From CAZYQW01 sp964649825 (lineage in GTDB: Bacteria; Planctomycetota; B15-G4; JADJEK01): a stretch of DNA of 64,000 bases. The position numbers were made by a program, and so were the translations under genes. Location: NCBI GenBank assembly GCA_964649825.1, contig CAZYQW010000077.1, positions 62,001-126,000 of the forward strand. The letters are read 5' to 3'. The notes under the pieces are model-generated. The model did no database searches and had not been told where the DNA came from. It worked only from the letters and a program-made list of their open reading frames with translations. Shown piece by piece: positions 43,606-51,528 of the stretch (the stretch's first letter is position 1; each line of letters begins with the position of its first letter).

Positions 43606-44946
43606 ATGATGACGACGCGAGTCCTGCTCACCTCCGCCTGGTTCGCATTCGGATCGATCGCCGACGCCCGCTCGCTCTCGCCCCAGGACGTCGTCGTGGT
43701 GACCGAGGACGGCCTCTTCTGGCACGGCGCCACGGTGGGAACGACCGCGACGCAGCTCCTGCCGGCGACCGCGTTCGGCGGGCTCGCGAACCCGTCGGTC
43801 GAATGGGAGCGCGGCACCAACGCCGTGTTCGTGACGAGCCAGGCCAAGCTGTTCCGAGTCACGCTCGCCGGCACGCCGCCGTCCAACGCGACGATCACCG
43901 ATCTCACGCCGGCCATCTCCGGCGCGACGCCGCTCTTCTTCGACCTCGACGTCAACCCGGCGAACGACGACCTCTACGTCCTTGACCGCGCGAATGGCGC
44001 GATCCACCGGTTCCGTCCACCGTTCGTCCTCGGCATGGCGCCCGACCTCAGCGTCGCCGTGCCGAAGTCGTCGCGATCCATGAGCGTCGACAGCCGCCGC
44101 TATCGGCTCGGGCTCGTCTATTGCGACTCCATCGCGATCCAGCGGGTGCGCGTTCCGACGCTCACGACCGAGATCCTCGCGTACGCACCGTTCTCGGATG
44201 GCAGCGACTGCGACGCGCAGCTCCAGAACGGAGTGATGTTCAGCCGGTCGAGCGACCACATGGTCGCGATCACCGTCGGCTCGCCGAACGTCGTGGTCGA
44301 CATCAACCTCTCCACGACCTGCAAGCCGGTCGCGCTGCGGCCGACCGACAGCGAGTGGGACCCGGTCAAGCGGCGGCTGCACGTGCTCGCGGCCGATGGC
44401 ATCAACGCCTGCCACGGCTTCTACACGGGTCCGAACCACGTCGTCCGCTTCCAGGTCCCCGGCGGCGGGCCGAACCCACCGCTCGTGCTCACGAACTCGT
44501 CCGGATCCGGCATCACCGGCGATCGCGGCGACCTGTGCGTGGTGCACGACGACTTCGCGTTCTCCTTCCTCTACGGCGAGCCGTGCGCGGCGCCGGGCGG
44601 CATCGCCCCGATCCTCGACCATACGGACGGCATCGGGCTCGTTCCGTACGTCGGGAACGTGAACTTCACGCTGACCCTCGTCGACGCGCCGGCCTCGGCC
44701 GCGACGTTCCTCGTGGCCGGGCTCGTACCGATCGATGCCCCGCTCGGCGCCTGCCGCATCCTCGTGTTTCCGAGCATCGTGGCCGCCGTTGGAGCGACGA
44801 GTGCGACGGGCGACGCGATCTGGCCGGCGGCGATCCCTCCCGACCCTGCGATCCAAGGCGCCGACGTGTTCGTGCAGTCGATCTCGATCGACGGATCGGG
44901 CGCACCGATCGGCTCGCAAGGACTCCAGCTCCATCTCGGTTCGTAG
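43606..44946 (+). CDS. Exported propeller-like protein with shared C-terminal module
   Basis: From ATG 43606 (AAGGA upstream; a second ATG follows directly) the product has 446 residues. A signal peptide (TRVLLTSAWFAFGSIADA) is followed by about 300 residues of four-stranded repeats with DVNPANDDLYVLDRANGAI-like turns, as in NHL or YncE-type beta-propellers. The calcium FG-GAP motif is absent, and the repeats are weaker than in the FG-GAP proteins. The C-terminal 115 residues, opening near CAAPGGIAPIL, form the shared module and end FVQSISIDGSGAPIGSQGL. It is probably a binding protein on or outside the cell. The gene directly precedes the riboswitch region but is not controlled by it. Confidence 0.75.
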   Translation: MMTTRVLLTSAWFAFGSIADARSLSPQDVVVVTEDGLFWHGATVGTTATQLLPATAFGGLANPSVEWERGTNAVFVTSQAKLFRVTLAGTPPSNATITDLTPAISGATPLFFDLDVNPANDDLYVLDRANGAIHRFRPPFVLGMAPDLSVAVPKSSRSMSVDSRRYRLGLVYCDSIAIQRVRVPTLTTEILAYAPFSDGSDCDAQLQNGVMFSRSSDHMVAITVGSPNVVVDINLSTTCKPVALRPTDSEWDPVKRRLHVLAADGINACHGFYTGPNHVVRFQVPGGGPNPPLVLTNSSGSGITGDRGDLCVVHDDFAFSFLYGEPCAAPGGIAPILDHTDGIGLVPYVGNVNFTLTLVDAPASAATFLVAGLVPIDAPLGACRILVFPSIVAAVGATSATGDAIWPAAIPPDPAIQGADVFVQSISIDGSGAPIGSQGLQLHLGS

Positions 44947-44975
44947 ACCGCGAACGACCGATCACTTCACCGGCG

Positions 44976-45004
44976 TTGACACCGTCGGCCCGTCCGGCGA
45001 CAAT
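44976..45004 (+). promoter_or_regulatory. Sigma70-type promoter for the riboswitch transcript
   Basis: A perfect -35 hexamer TTGACA (44976-44981) is separated by 17 bases from GACAAT (44999-45004), a good -10 hexamer. The implied transcription start near 45011 coincides with the first paired bases of the cobalamin riboswitch. This is the clearest promoter in the window. Confidence 0.8.
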
Positions 45005-45011
45005 CCGCCTG

Positions 45012-45186
45012 GCTCGGGGTTTCCTCCGCTCGGAGCGGAGGAACCACGAGGGAAGTGGGTGTGAATCCCACACGGTCGCGCCACTGTGAGCGGTGAGCTC
45101 GTCTCGGCGAACGCCACTGGAAGCCTGGCTTCTGGGAAGGCACGAGACAGAGCGGTGACCCGCGAGTCAGGAGACCTGCCCCGAGC
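45012..45186 (+). promoter_or_regulatory. Cobalamin (adenosylcobalamin) riboswitch
   Basis: The conserved core is complete: GGAA then GTGAATCCCACACGGTCGCG (45062 onward), CCACTGTGA, GCGGTGAG, a CGCCACTGG / CTGGGAAGG pair, and the B12 box AGTCAGGAGACCTGCC (45167-45180 region). The closing helix P1 is GCTCGG (45012-45017) with CCGAGC (45181-45186). A strong hairpin (TTCCTCCGCT / AGCGGAGGAA) sits near the 5' end. These are the textbook features of the vitamin-B12 riboswitch, which lowers expression when cobalamin is bound. The next gene in the same direction, 153 bases on, encodes an exported propeller. The expression platform is unclear, but there is no terminator with a U-run, so control of translation is more likely. 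Confidence 0.96.
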
Positions 45187-45338
45187 ACGAACCGTGACCA
45201 CGCGCGCGAACCGACGTGGGCCGGGCCGACGAGGTCGACCGGGCCGCTTCGAAGACGCGCGGTGGAAGGGGTTCCAGGTCGCGGCGCTCGCGGAGCAGCG
45301 CTCGACCTGACCGACCTCCCGGCTCCCGGGGCAACCTC

Positions 45339-46649
45339 ATGTCGAGAATCCTCGCGTCCCCCTTCATCACCATCGTTTCCGTTTCGGCGCTCGTCGCGCC
45401 GGCCCACGCCGGCCTGTCCGTATCCGTCGGCTGGTCGTCGGAAAGCACCCCCGCCGCGCCGGCCGGGGCGATCCTCGGAGGCATGGACGTCCTCGCGAAC
45501 GGGAACCTCGCCGTTTTCGACGGCACCGCCATCGTCGAGGTCGTGCCGGCGTCGGGCGCCGTCGTGCGCACCATCTTCACGCCGCCGTCTCCCGTGTTCG
45601 GCAGCTTCGTGGTGATCGACCCGACCGACACCTACATCCTCTTTGGCGAGAGTTCGAGCCACGACGTCCATCGCGTTCCCCTCGACGGCTCGCCGGCGTC
45701 GGTCGTCGCGAACCTCTGGCTCAACTTCGCGTGCACGTTTCGCGGGCCCGACGTCGCGTTCATCACCCGCGCGAACCCGTCGTCGAGCGGCACCCTGATC
45801 GAGCGGCTCGACGTCCTGACCGGGCAGACCGATCTCATCGCGTCGGTTCCCGGACCGTCGGGGCCGGTCGCGTTCGATCGCAACGGCGACCTCTTCTACG
45901 GCGTCAACGACACGAGCTTCCCCGCCGCGCGGGGCGCGCAGGCCATCGTCCGGTTCGACGCCGCGAAGGTCGACGCGGCGATCGGCCCAAGCGCGCTCGG
46001 CGCGGCCGACGCCTCGACGTTCGTCGTGAATCAAACCGCCCCGTACGGCTTCGCGTTCGACGACGAGGGCGACCTGTTCGTCTCCGATTCGATCGAGGCG
46101 ACGCTGAAGGAGTACGCGCCGAACGGCACGTTCTTGAGCGAGGTCGGGTTCGAGACGTCGCCGACCGCGGCGGTCGGCACGATGGTGTTCGTGGGCGACG
46201 GCGGCGGCCCGACTCACTTCGCGCCCTACCAACCCGCGACCGGCGACGCGCTCTACGTGGTCTCGTCCGACTTCTTCTCGTTCAACGACGTCAGCCGCGT
46301 CCAGCCGCGGCGAGCCACCCTGTCGACGCAGCCCGCCTCGCCCGTCCCCGCCGGGCCGTTCACGTTCCGGCTCGAGGACGGTCCGCCGTCGGGGATCACG
46401 TATCTGTTCATCGCGTCGTCGGCCGCGCCCGCCGAGGTCGTCGTCCTCCACGACGGCGTGCCGTTCGCCCTCGGCTTCGATCCGGGCAGCCTCATCGCCT
46501 CGGTGCCGCTGCCGCTCGACGCGAACGGCGAGCTCGTGATCCCGGCGACGAGTCCGGGGATCCCCGGGTCGATCGTGGTCCAGGGCGCCCTGTTCGCGAC
46601 GGACGGAACCGGCGGGTCGACGACGACGCTCGTGATCACGTTCACTTGA
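45339..46649 (+). CDS. Riboswitch-controlled exported beta-propeller protein with C-terminal module
   Basis: The first good ATG after the riboswitch (45339) gives a signal peptide (ILASPFITIVSVSALVAPAHA) and a 436-residue protein. Residues 40-320 form NHL/SMP-30-like propeller blades (ILGGMDVLANGNLAVFDGT, PVAFDRNGDLFYGV, PYGFAFDDEGDLFVSDSI, GDALYVVSSDFFSFNDV). The last 110 residues resemble the shared C-terminal module, though this is its most diverged copy (closing VVQGALFATDGTGGST). Since B12 riboswitches normally govern cobalamin uptake or synthesis, or B12-independent isoenzymes, the protein probably helps capture cobalamin outside the cell. Bacteroides BtuG, a seven-bladed surface propeller, is a precedent for such a role, although I see no specific BtuG similarity. 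The gene converges on, and overlaps by 8 bases, the next gene. Confidence 0.82.
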   Translation: MSRILASPFITIVSVSALVAPAHAGLSVSVGWSSESTPAAPAGAILGGMDVLANGNLAVFDGTAIVEVVPASGAVVRTIFTPPSPVFGSFVVIDPTDTYILFGESSSHDVHRVPLDGSPASVVANLWLNFACTFRGPDVAFITRANPSSSGTLIERLDVLTGQTDLIASVPGPSGPVAFDRNGDLFYGVNDTSFPAARGAQAIVRFDAAKVDAAIGPSALGAADASTFVVNQTAPYGFAFDDEGDLFVSDSIEATLKEYAPNGTFLSEVGFETSPTAAVGTMVFVGDGGGPTHFAPYQPATGDALYVVSSDFFSFNDVSRVQPRRATLSTQPASPVPAGPFTFRLEDGPPSGITYLFIASSAAPAEVVVLHDGVPFALGFDPGSLIASVPLPLDANGELVIPATSPGIPGSIVVQGALFATDGTGGSTTTLVITFT

Positions 46650-47817
46650 CGGGAAGAGTCGCCTCCGCCGGCGGCGCGGGCCAGCCGGCCGGCGGAGGCG
46701 ACGCCGGCAACGCCAGCGTGAGCATCGCCATCGACGTGCCGTACGCGGCGGAGCGCGCGAAGACGCGATCGTTCCACGTGCCATCGTCCGCGCGCGACTG
46801 CATCACGATCTCACGAACGCGCCGGCGGTATTCCTGGCGCTCCTCGTCCGGCAGGAGCTCGGCGGCCAGCCCGGCGTAGTAGTGGCCGAAGTAGAAGTAG
46901 TACGGCGCGATCCCGTACGGCGGTTCGTGCGTCCCATCGCGCGCGCGCCGTTCCTCGAGCCACCGCCAGTGGACGATGAACGCGTCGACGGCCGCCCGCA
47001 TCCGTTCGAGCGAGCCGCGGCCGCCGAGGAACAGTGCCGTTTCGGCCGCGGCCATGCGCGCGCAGGATCCGGGCGTCTCCGACGACCGCCGGTCCGTCGC
47101 CTCGCCGGCGTAGACGAACGTCCCGAGCGCAGTCCGGCTCGCCGCGAGCGCGTCCAGGCCGCGATCGACCATGCCGGTCGCCACGTCGTAGCCCTGACGC
47201 CGCGCCTCGTAGAGCGCGAGCAGCGACGGCGCGGTCATGAACGGCGACGAGGGTCCCGACGCGTCGAAGCCCCGCGGCCGCGAGTAGTTCCAGCCGCCGG
47301 TGGTCGGAATCTCGGTCTCCTCCAGGCCGCGGATGAAGAATCGAATCGCGCCGTCGACCTCCTCCCGAAGGCCGTCCGGGACGCGCTCGTCCGCTCGAAG
47401 CGCGAGGAGGAAGGAGAGTCCGTACGTGTAGCCCCAGCCGCGCACGTCGTACGTCGCGCGGAACGAGTGGGCCATCTCGTCGTGCTCGATCGAGGCGACG
47501 ACGAACCGGACCGCGCGGTCGAGCGCCTCGTCGCAAGCGGAGGTCATCGAGGATGGCGGCGCGCGAAGGATCGACGTCCCGCAGATCGCGGTCCCTCCCA
47601 CGCGGTAGCCGATCGGGATCTCCCGGCGTACGCGGTACACGCCCTCGTACGGCCACTCGACCCGGCCGACGCCCTCCTGCGTCTCCAAGAGGTGGCGGAG
47701 CCCGGTGCGAAACGGTTCCTCCGGGTCGACCGGCGGGTCGCACGTCGCCGTCTCCGGAGCCGCGATCCAGGTTACGATCGCGATCACGAAGCCCACGACG
47801 CCGGCACGACGGCGCAA
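46642..47817 (-). CDS. Exported alpha/alpha-toroid protein (prenyltransferase/squalene-cyclase-like fold)
   Basis: The protein has 391 residues with a signal peptide (AGVVGFVIAIVTWIAAPETA). The rest is a string of paired helices typical of alpha/alpha-barrels: AVRFVVASIEHDEMAHSF, GWGYTYGLSFLLALRADER, TGGWNYSRPRGFDASGP, SFMTAPSLLALYEARRQGYD-like and SCARMAAAETALFLGG. Planctomycetes carry many secreted members of the terpenoid-cyclase/prenyltransferase superfamily with no known enzyme activity, and the DxDD motif of squalene cyclases is not evident. The gene is transcribed towards the riboswitch-controlled propeller and the 3' ends overlap by 8 bases. Function is unknown. Confidence 0.78.
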   Translation of the reverse strand: MRRRAGVVGFVIAIVTWIAAPETATCDPPVDPEEPFRTGLRHLLETQEGVGRVEWPYEGVYRVRREIPIGYRVGGTAICGTSILRAPPSSMTSACDEALDRAVRFVVASIEHDEMAHSFRATYDVRGWGYTYGLSFLLALRADERVPDGLREEVDGAIRFFIRGLEETEIPTTGGWNYSRPRGFDASGPSSPFMTAPSLLALYEARRQGYDVATGMVDRGLDALAASRTALGTFVYAGEATDRRSSETPGSCARMAAAETALFLGGRGSLERMRAAVDAFIVHWRWLEERRARDGTHEPPYGIAPYYFYFGHYYAGLAAELLPDEERQEYRRRVREIVMQSRADDGTWNDRVFARSAAYGTSMAMLTLALPASPPPAGWPAPPAEATLPVK

Positions 47818-48048
47818 GCCGCCGGCGTGGTCTTCCTGCCGTCTCGTTCGCTCGATGACGCACCTCCCTTCGACGACGACAACGGATCATAGGGTGCGGA
47901 TCCGCCGCGCGTCGGGTTCGTTCCGCGCCAGAAAATCGTCCCGGCGACGCGCGCGCGGCCATTCCACTCCGTCGAAGCCTCCTTCACCGAGGGATCCGCT
48001 ATGCTGTCCCGCCAGGGACGCACGATCGGAACGAAACGAGCAACGGCG
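47818..48048. other. Divergent intergenic region, no gene seen
   Basis: About 230 bases separate the toroid gene (leftward) from the third sigma factor gene (rightward). Promoters for both must lie here. I see no distinct motif. Confidence 0.45.
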
Positions 48049-48627
48049 ATGGACACCACGCGGATCTCGCTTCTCGAGCGGCTCCGTGACGCCGAAGATG
48101 CTGGCGCGTGGCGCGAGTTCGATACGCGCTATCGCGACCTCGTGCTGCGTTACTGCCGCGCGTGCGGGCTCCAGGCCGCGGATTCCGAGGACGTCCATCA
48201 AGCGGTGCTGATGTCGCTCGCTCGCTCGATGAACGGCGGGTTCGTGTACGACCGCAAGCGCGGACGGTTTCGGCGCTACCTCGGGCGGGCGGTGCGCAAC
48301 GAGGTGATCCGATTCCACCGTCGCCGTGCCGCGACCCCCGACGAGCTGGCCGGCGACTGCATGGCCGACGACGTCGAGGACGAACGGTGGGAGCGAGAGT
48401 GGCAGAACCACCACCTGCGGCTCGCGCTGCGGGCGCTGCGCCAACGACACGCGCCGAACCACATGCACGTCTTCGACCGTCTCTTGGATGGCGAGACCGT
48501 CGAAGGGATCGCGCAGACCTCCGGGTTCAGCGTCGATGCGGTCTACAAGATCAAGCAACGCGTCCGCCGGCGCCTGGAGGAACAGATCCTTGAGCAGATC
48601 CGGGAGGAAGACGCACTCGAACGGTGA
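48049..48627 (+). CDS. ECF-type sigma factor (third pair)
   Basis: From ATG 48049 the protein has 192 residues. The sigma-2 region includes WREFDTRYRDLVLRYCRACG, DSEDVHQAVLMSLARSM, and RFRRYLGRAVRNEVIRFHRR. The sigma-4 helix-turn-helix covers about 140-190 (MHVFDRLLDGETVEGIAQTS, then FSVDAVYKIKQRVRRRLEE). This ECF subclass differs from the two earlier ones: it has no PTxLVHE motif and is nearer the group linked to protein kinases in planctomycetes. The upstream ATG at 48001 would add a tail without homology. The kinase gene starts inside its last 40 bases. Confidence 0.9.
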   Translation: MDTTRISLLERLRDAEDAGAWREFDTRYRDLVLRYCRACGLQAADSEDVHQAVLMSLARSMNGGFVYDRKRGRFRRYLGRAVRNEVIRFHRRRAATPDELAGDCMADDVEDERWEREWQNHHLRLALRALRQRHAPNHMHVFDRLLDGETVEGIAQTSGFSVDAVYKIKQRVRRRLEEQILEQIREEDALER

Positions 48628-51373
48628 GGCCGAGCACGAAGGGGCTCGCGAACCCCGCGAGCTCACCGAGTTCGGCCTCGACGACGACTCGTGGATCGAC
48701 CGCCTGCGCGACGCAGAGCGGACGGGGTCGGTCGGGCGGATCGGTCCATACGAGCTGATCGCCGAGATCGGCCGGGGGGGCCAGGGCGTCGTGTACAAGA
48801 CGACGCAGCCGTCGACGGGGCGCGTCATCGCACTGAAGCGGATGCTGGGCGGCTCGCTCGCCGACGCGTCGGCGCGCCAACGGTTCCAGCGCGAGGTCGA
48901 GGCGGCGGCGGCGCTCGACCACGAGGGTGTCGTCACGATCTTCGGCCTCGACTTCGTCGATGGCCAGCCGTTGCTCGCGATGGAGTGGATCGATGGCGTG
49001 CCGATCACCGATTGGGCGACCTCGCACGACCGCTCGCGCGACGAGGTCATCCGCGTCTTCATCGACCTCTGCGACGCCCTCGCCCACGCGCATCGCCGCG
49101 GCGTGATCCATCGGGACATCAAACCGTCGAACGTCCTGGTGACGCGCGAAGGCGCGGCCCGCGTCCTCGATTTCGGCCTCGCGAAGCGGACGGAGGACGA
49201 TGCGCGGTTGACGCGGACCGCCGAGTTCCTCGGCACGCCGGCCTACGCACCGCCCGAGGTGGTCCTGGACCCTTCGACCCCGCCGGACGTCCGCCTCGAC
49301 GTCTACGCGGTCGGACTCCTGCTCTACGAGTCGCTCCTCGGCCGGCTTCCGTATCCGGAGACGACCCCGCTCAGCGCGCTGCTCCGGTCGATCCGCGAGG
49401 ACGAGCCGATCCGGCCGCGTTCGATCCGGCCCGCGATCGGTGCCGAGCTCGACCTGATCCTGATGAAGGCCCTGGCGAAGGACCCCGCGCACCGCTACCC
49501 CACCGTCGACGCGCTCCAGGACGACCTCGTCCGGCTCCTGGCCGGCGACGCGGTGCTCGCGCATCCGCCGAGCCTCGCGTACCAGATGAAGGGGCTCCTC
49601 CGCCGACACCGCGTCGCGTTCGCGTTCGCGGCGGCTCTCCTCGTCGTGCTCGCCGCGTTCGGGGCGGTCTCGACGTACCTGGCGATCGACTTGAAGGCGC
49701 AGCGCGACCGCGCCGTCCTCGCCGAGCTTCGAGAGGCCGGAGAGCGGACGCGCGCCGTGGAGCGTGCGGACGAGGCGAACTCGACGATCGCCTTCCTGCT
49801 CGACGTGATCCTCCCGAACGCGCGCCGCGCGAACGACGTCGACGTGCGCTCCGCGTTCGAGGAGGCCGCGACGTCGATCGGCGCGGCGCCGCTTCAACCG
49901 CGTGAGAAGGCGCTGCGGCACGTCCTGAGCGGCATCGTCTTCCATCGGCTCGCGCGGTACGAGTCGGCAACGTACCACTTCGCCGCCGCGCTCCAGATGC
50001 GACGCGCCGAGCTCGGGCCGGAACACATCGATACGTTGCGGGCGCAGCGATGGCTGGCCGCCTCGACGGCATTCGGCGGGGCGTTCGACGAGGGAGCCGC
50101 ACAGTTCGACGACGTCATCGCGCGGCTCCGGCGGGTCGACGAGGCCGAGTTCGACCTTCGCGATGCGTTGCTCGACTACGCGAACCTCCTGACCGCGCGC
50201 GGCGACGTCTCCGGCGCCACGGCGAAGGTCGACGAAGCGCTCCTCTTGATCGTCGACCACGAGCCGGGCGAGATGGACGCGGGCCGCGCGCAGGTGGCGA
50301 TCGAAGTCCTGAAGACGAAGGCGAACCTCCTGCTCGAGAAAGGCAAGGCGGCCGACGCCGTCGAGTGCCTCCGGCACGCCCTCGTTCTCGCCGAAGCGTA
50401 CGGGAACGACGCGGTCGAGGCCAAGCTCACCGGCGACCTCGGCTTCGCCATCGTCGCGACCGGAAAGCTCGAGGAGGGCGACGCGATGCTGGCGCGCGCC
50501 GAGGAGTCCCTCGAGCGGATCTACGGCGAAGACCACTCGCGCGTCGTGACGGCCCTGTCGCACCGGGCCGACGCGCTCGCCCTCCTTGGCCGCCTGGAGG
50601 AGGCGGAGCAGCGCTTTCGCCGCGCCGCGGCGATCGCGTCGCGAATCGTCGGTGAGCGCTCCGCCGAGCGCGCGATCCATCTCTTCGGACTCGCGAACGT
50701 CCTCACGCGCCAGTCCCGTCTCGAGGACGCCGCGCGGGCCCTCGACGAGTCGACGGAGATCACCCGGGAGACGATGGGGGATCGGTCCTCGCGCGTCGCC
50801 GACTGCCTCGCGTTGAAGAGTCAGATCGAGGCGCTCCTCGAGCACGACGACGAGGCGGAGCGCCTGCTTCGTCAAGCGATCGAGATCGAGGAGGAACTGT
50901 ACGGGAACGAGGCTTCCGTCCTCCCGCGACACCTCATCGACCTCGCGAAGCTCCGCGGCCGCGCCGGCGAGTTCGTCGAACAGGAGGCGCTGACGCGAAG
51001 GGCCCTGGCGCTGTACGTCGACCGCTACGGCCCGACGCACGGTGCCACGGCGTACGCGCAGCTCGAGCTCGGCGAGTCGCTCGCTCGCCAGAAACGGTTC
51101 ACGGACGCCGTCCCTCACCTGCAGGAATCGATACGCGGGTTCACGTCGATCGAGCCGACGGACGATCGTACGCTGCTCCGGGCTCGGTTCCTCCTCGCGC
51201 TCTGCCTGTCGAGGACGGAACGGGTCGACGAAGCGATCGAGATCCTGACCGAGATCGAAGGAACGGCGTCCAGCCGGCTCGGAGAGGATCACTTCATGAC
51301 CCGGTTGGTGCGGGACCAGCTCGAGAAGCTGACGGCGGCGAACGGGGAACCGGACGGCCACGCCGACCACTGA
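48590..51373 (+). CDS. Membrane serine/threonine kinase with TPR sensor domain (third pair)
   Basis: No ATG is available before the kinase domain. TTG 48590, preceded by GGAGG, is the best start and makes a 927-residue protein that overlaps the sigma gene by 38 bases. The kinase domain runs from about residue 53 (YELIAEIGRGGQGVVYK; Lys 83 in IALK) through HRDIKPSN at 174-181 and DFG at 194-196, so it is complete. A transmembrane helix (about 342-365) is followed by 560 residues rich in tetratricopeptide repeats (for example HVLSGIVFHRLARYESATYH and LEEAEQRFRRAAAIASRI). The TPR part probably senses proteins or stress outside the membrane. The tight overlap suggests the kinase controls the sigma factor. 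Confidence 0.92.
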   Translation: MSRSGRKTHSNGEAEHEGAREPRELTEFGLDDDSWIDRLRDAERTGSVGRIGPYELIAEIGRGGQGVVYKTTQPSTGRVIALKRMLGGSLADASARQRFQREVEAAAALDHEGVVTIFGLDFVDGQPLLAMEWIDGVPITDWATSHDRSRDEVIRVFIDLCDALAHAHRRGVIHRDIKPSNVLVTREGAARVLDFGLAKRTEDDARLTRTAEFLGTPAYAPPEVVLDPSTPPDVRLDVYAVGLLLYESLLGRLPYPETTPLSALLRSIREDEPIRPRSIRPAIGAELDLILMKALAKDPAHRYPTVDALQDDLVRLLAGDAVLAHPPSLAYQMKGLLRRHRVAFAFAAALLVVLAAFGAVSTYLAIDLKAQRDRAVLAELREAGERTRAVERADEANSTIAFLLDVILPNARRANDVDVRSAFEEAATSIGAAPLQPREKALRHVLSGIVFHRLARYESATYHFAAALQMRRAELGPEHIDTLRAQRWLAASTAFGGAFDEGAAQFDDVIARLRRVDEAEFDLRDALLDYANLLTARGDVSGATAKVDEALLLIVDHEPGEMDAGRAQVAIEVLKTKANLLLEKGKAADAVECLRHALVLAEAYGNDAVEAKLTGDLGFAIVATGKLEEGDAMLARAEESLERIYGEDHSRVVTALSHRADALALLGRLEEAEQRFRRAAAIASRIVGERSAERAIHLFGLANVLTRQSRLEDAARALDESTEITRETMGDRSSRVADCLALKSQIEALLEHDDEAERLLRQAIEIEEELYGNEASVLPRHLIDLAKLRGRAGEFVEQEALTRRALALYVDRYGPTHGATAYAQLELGESLARQKRFTDAVPHLQESIRGFTSIEPTDDRTLLRARFLLALCLSRTERVDEAIEILTEIEGTASSRLGEDHFMTRLVRDQLEKLTAANGEPDGHADH

Positions 51374-51528
51374 GGACGAACGAGGGCGAACGAGGCCTCT
51401 GGGCGACCATTGGCCGGGCGCGTCGTGCCTCGGGCACGCGCGCGGCCGCGAAACGCGGGGACCGCAAACCCCGGGGGGCGCGCTACAATCCCATCGTTTG
51501 CCGCCCACTCCTGACCGAAGACTCGTCG

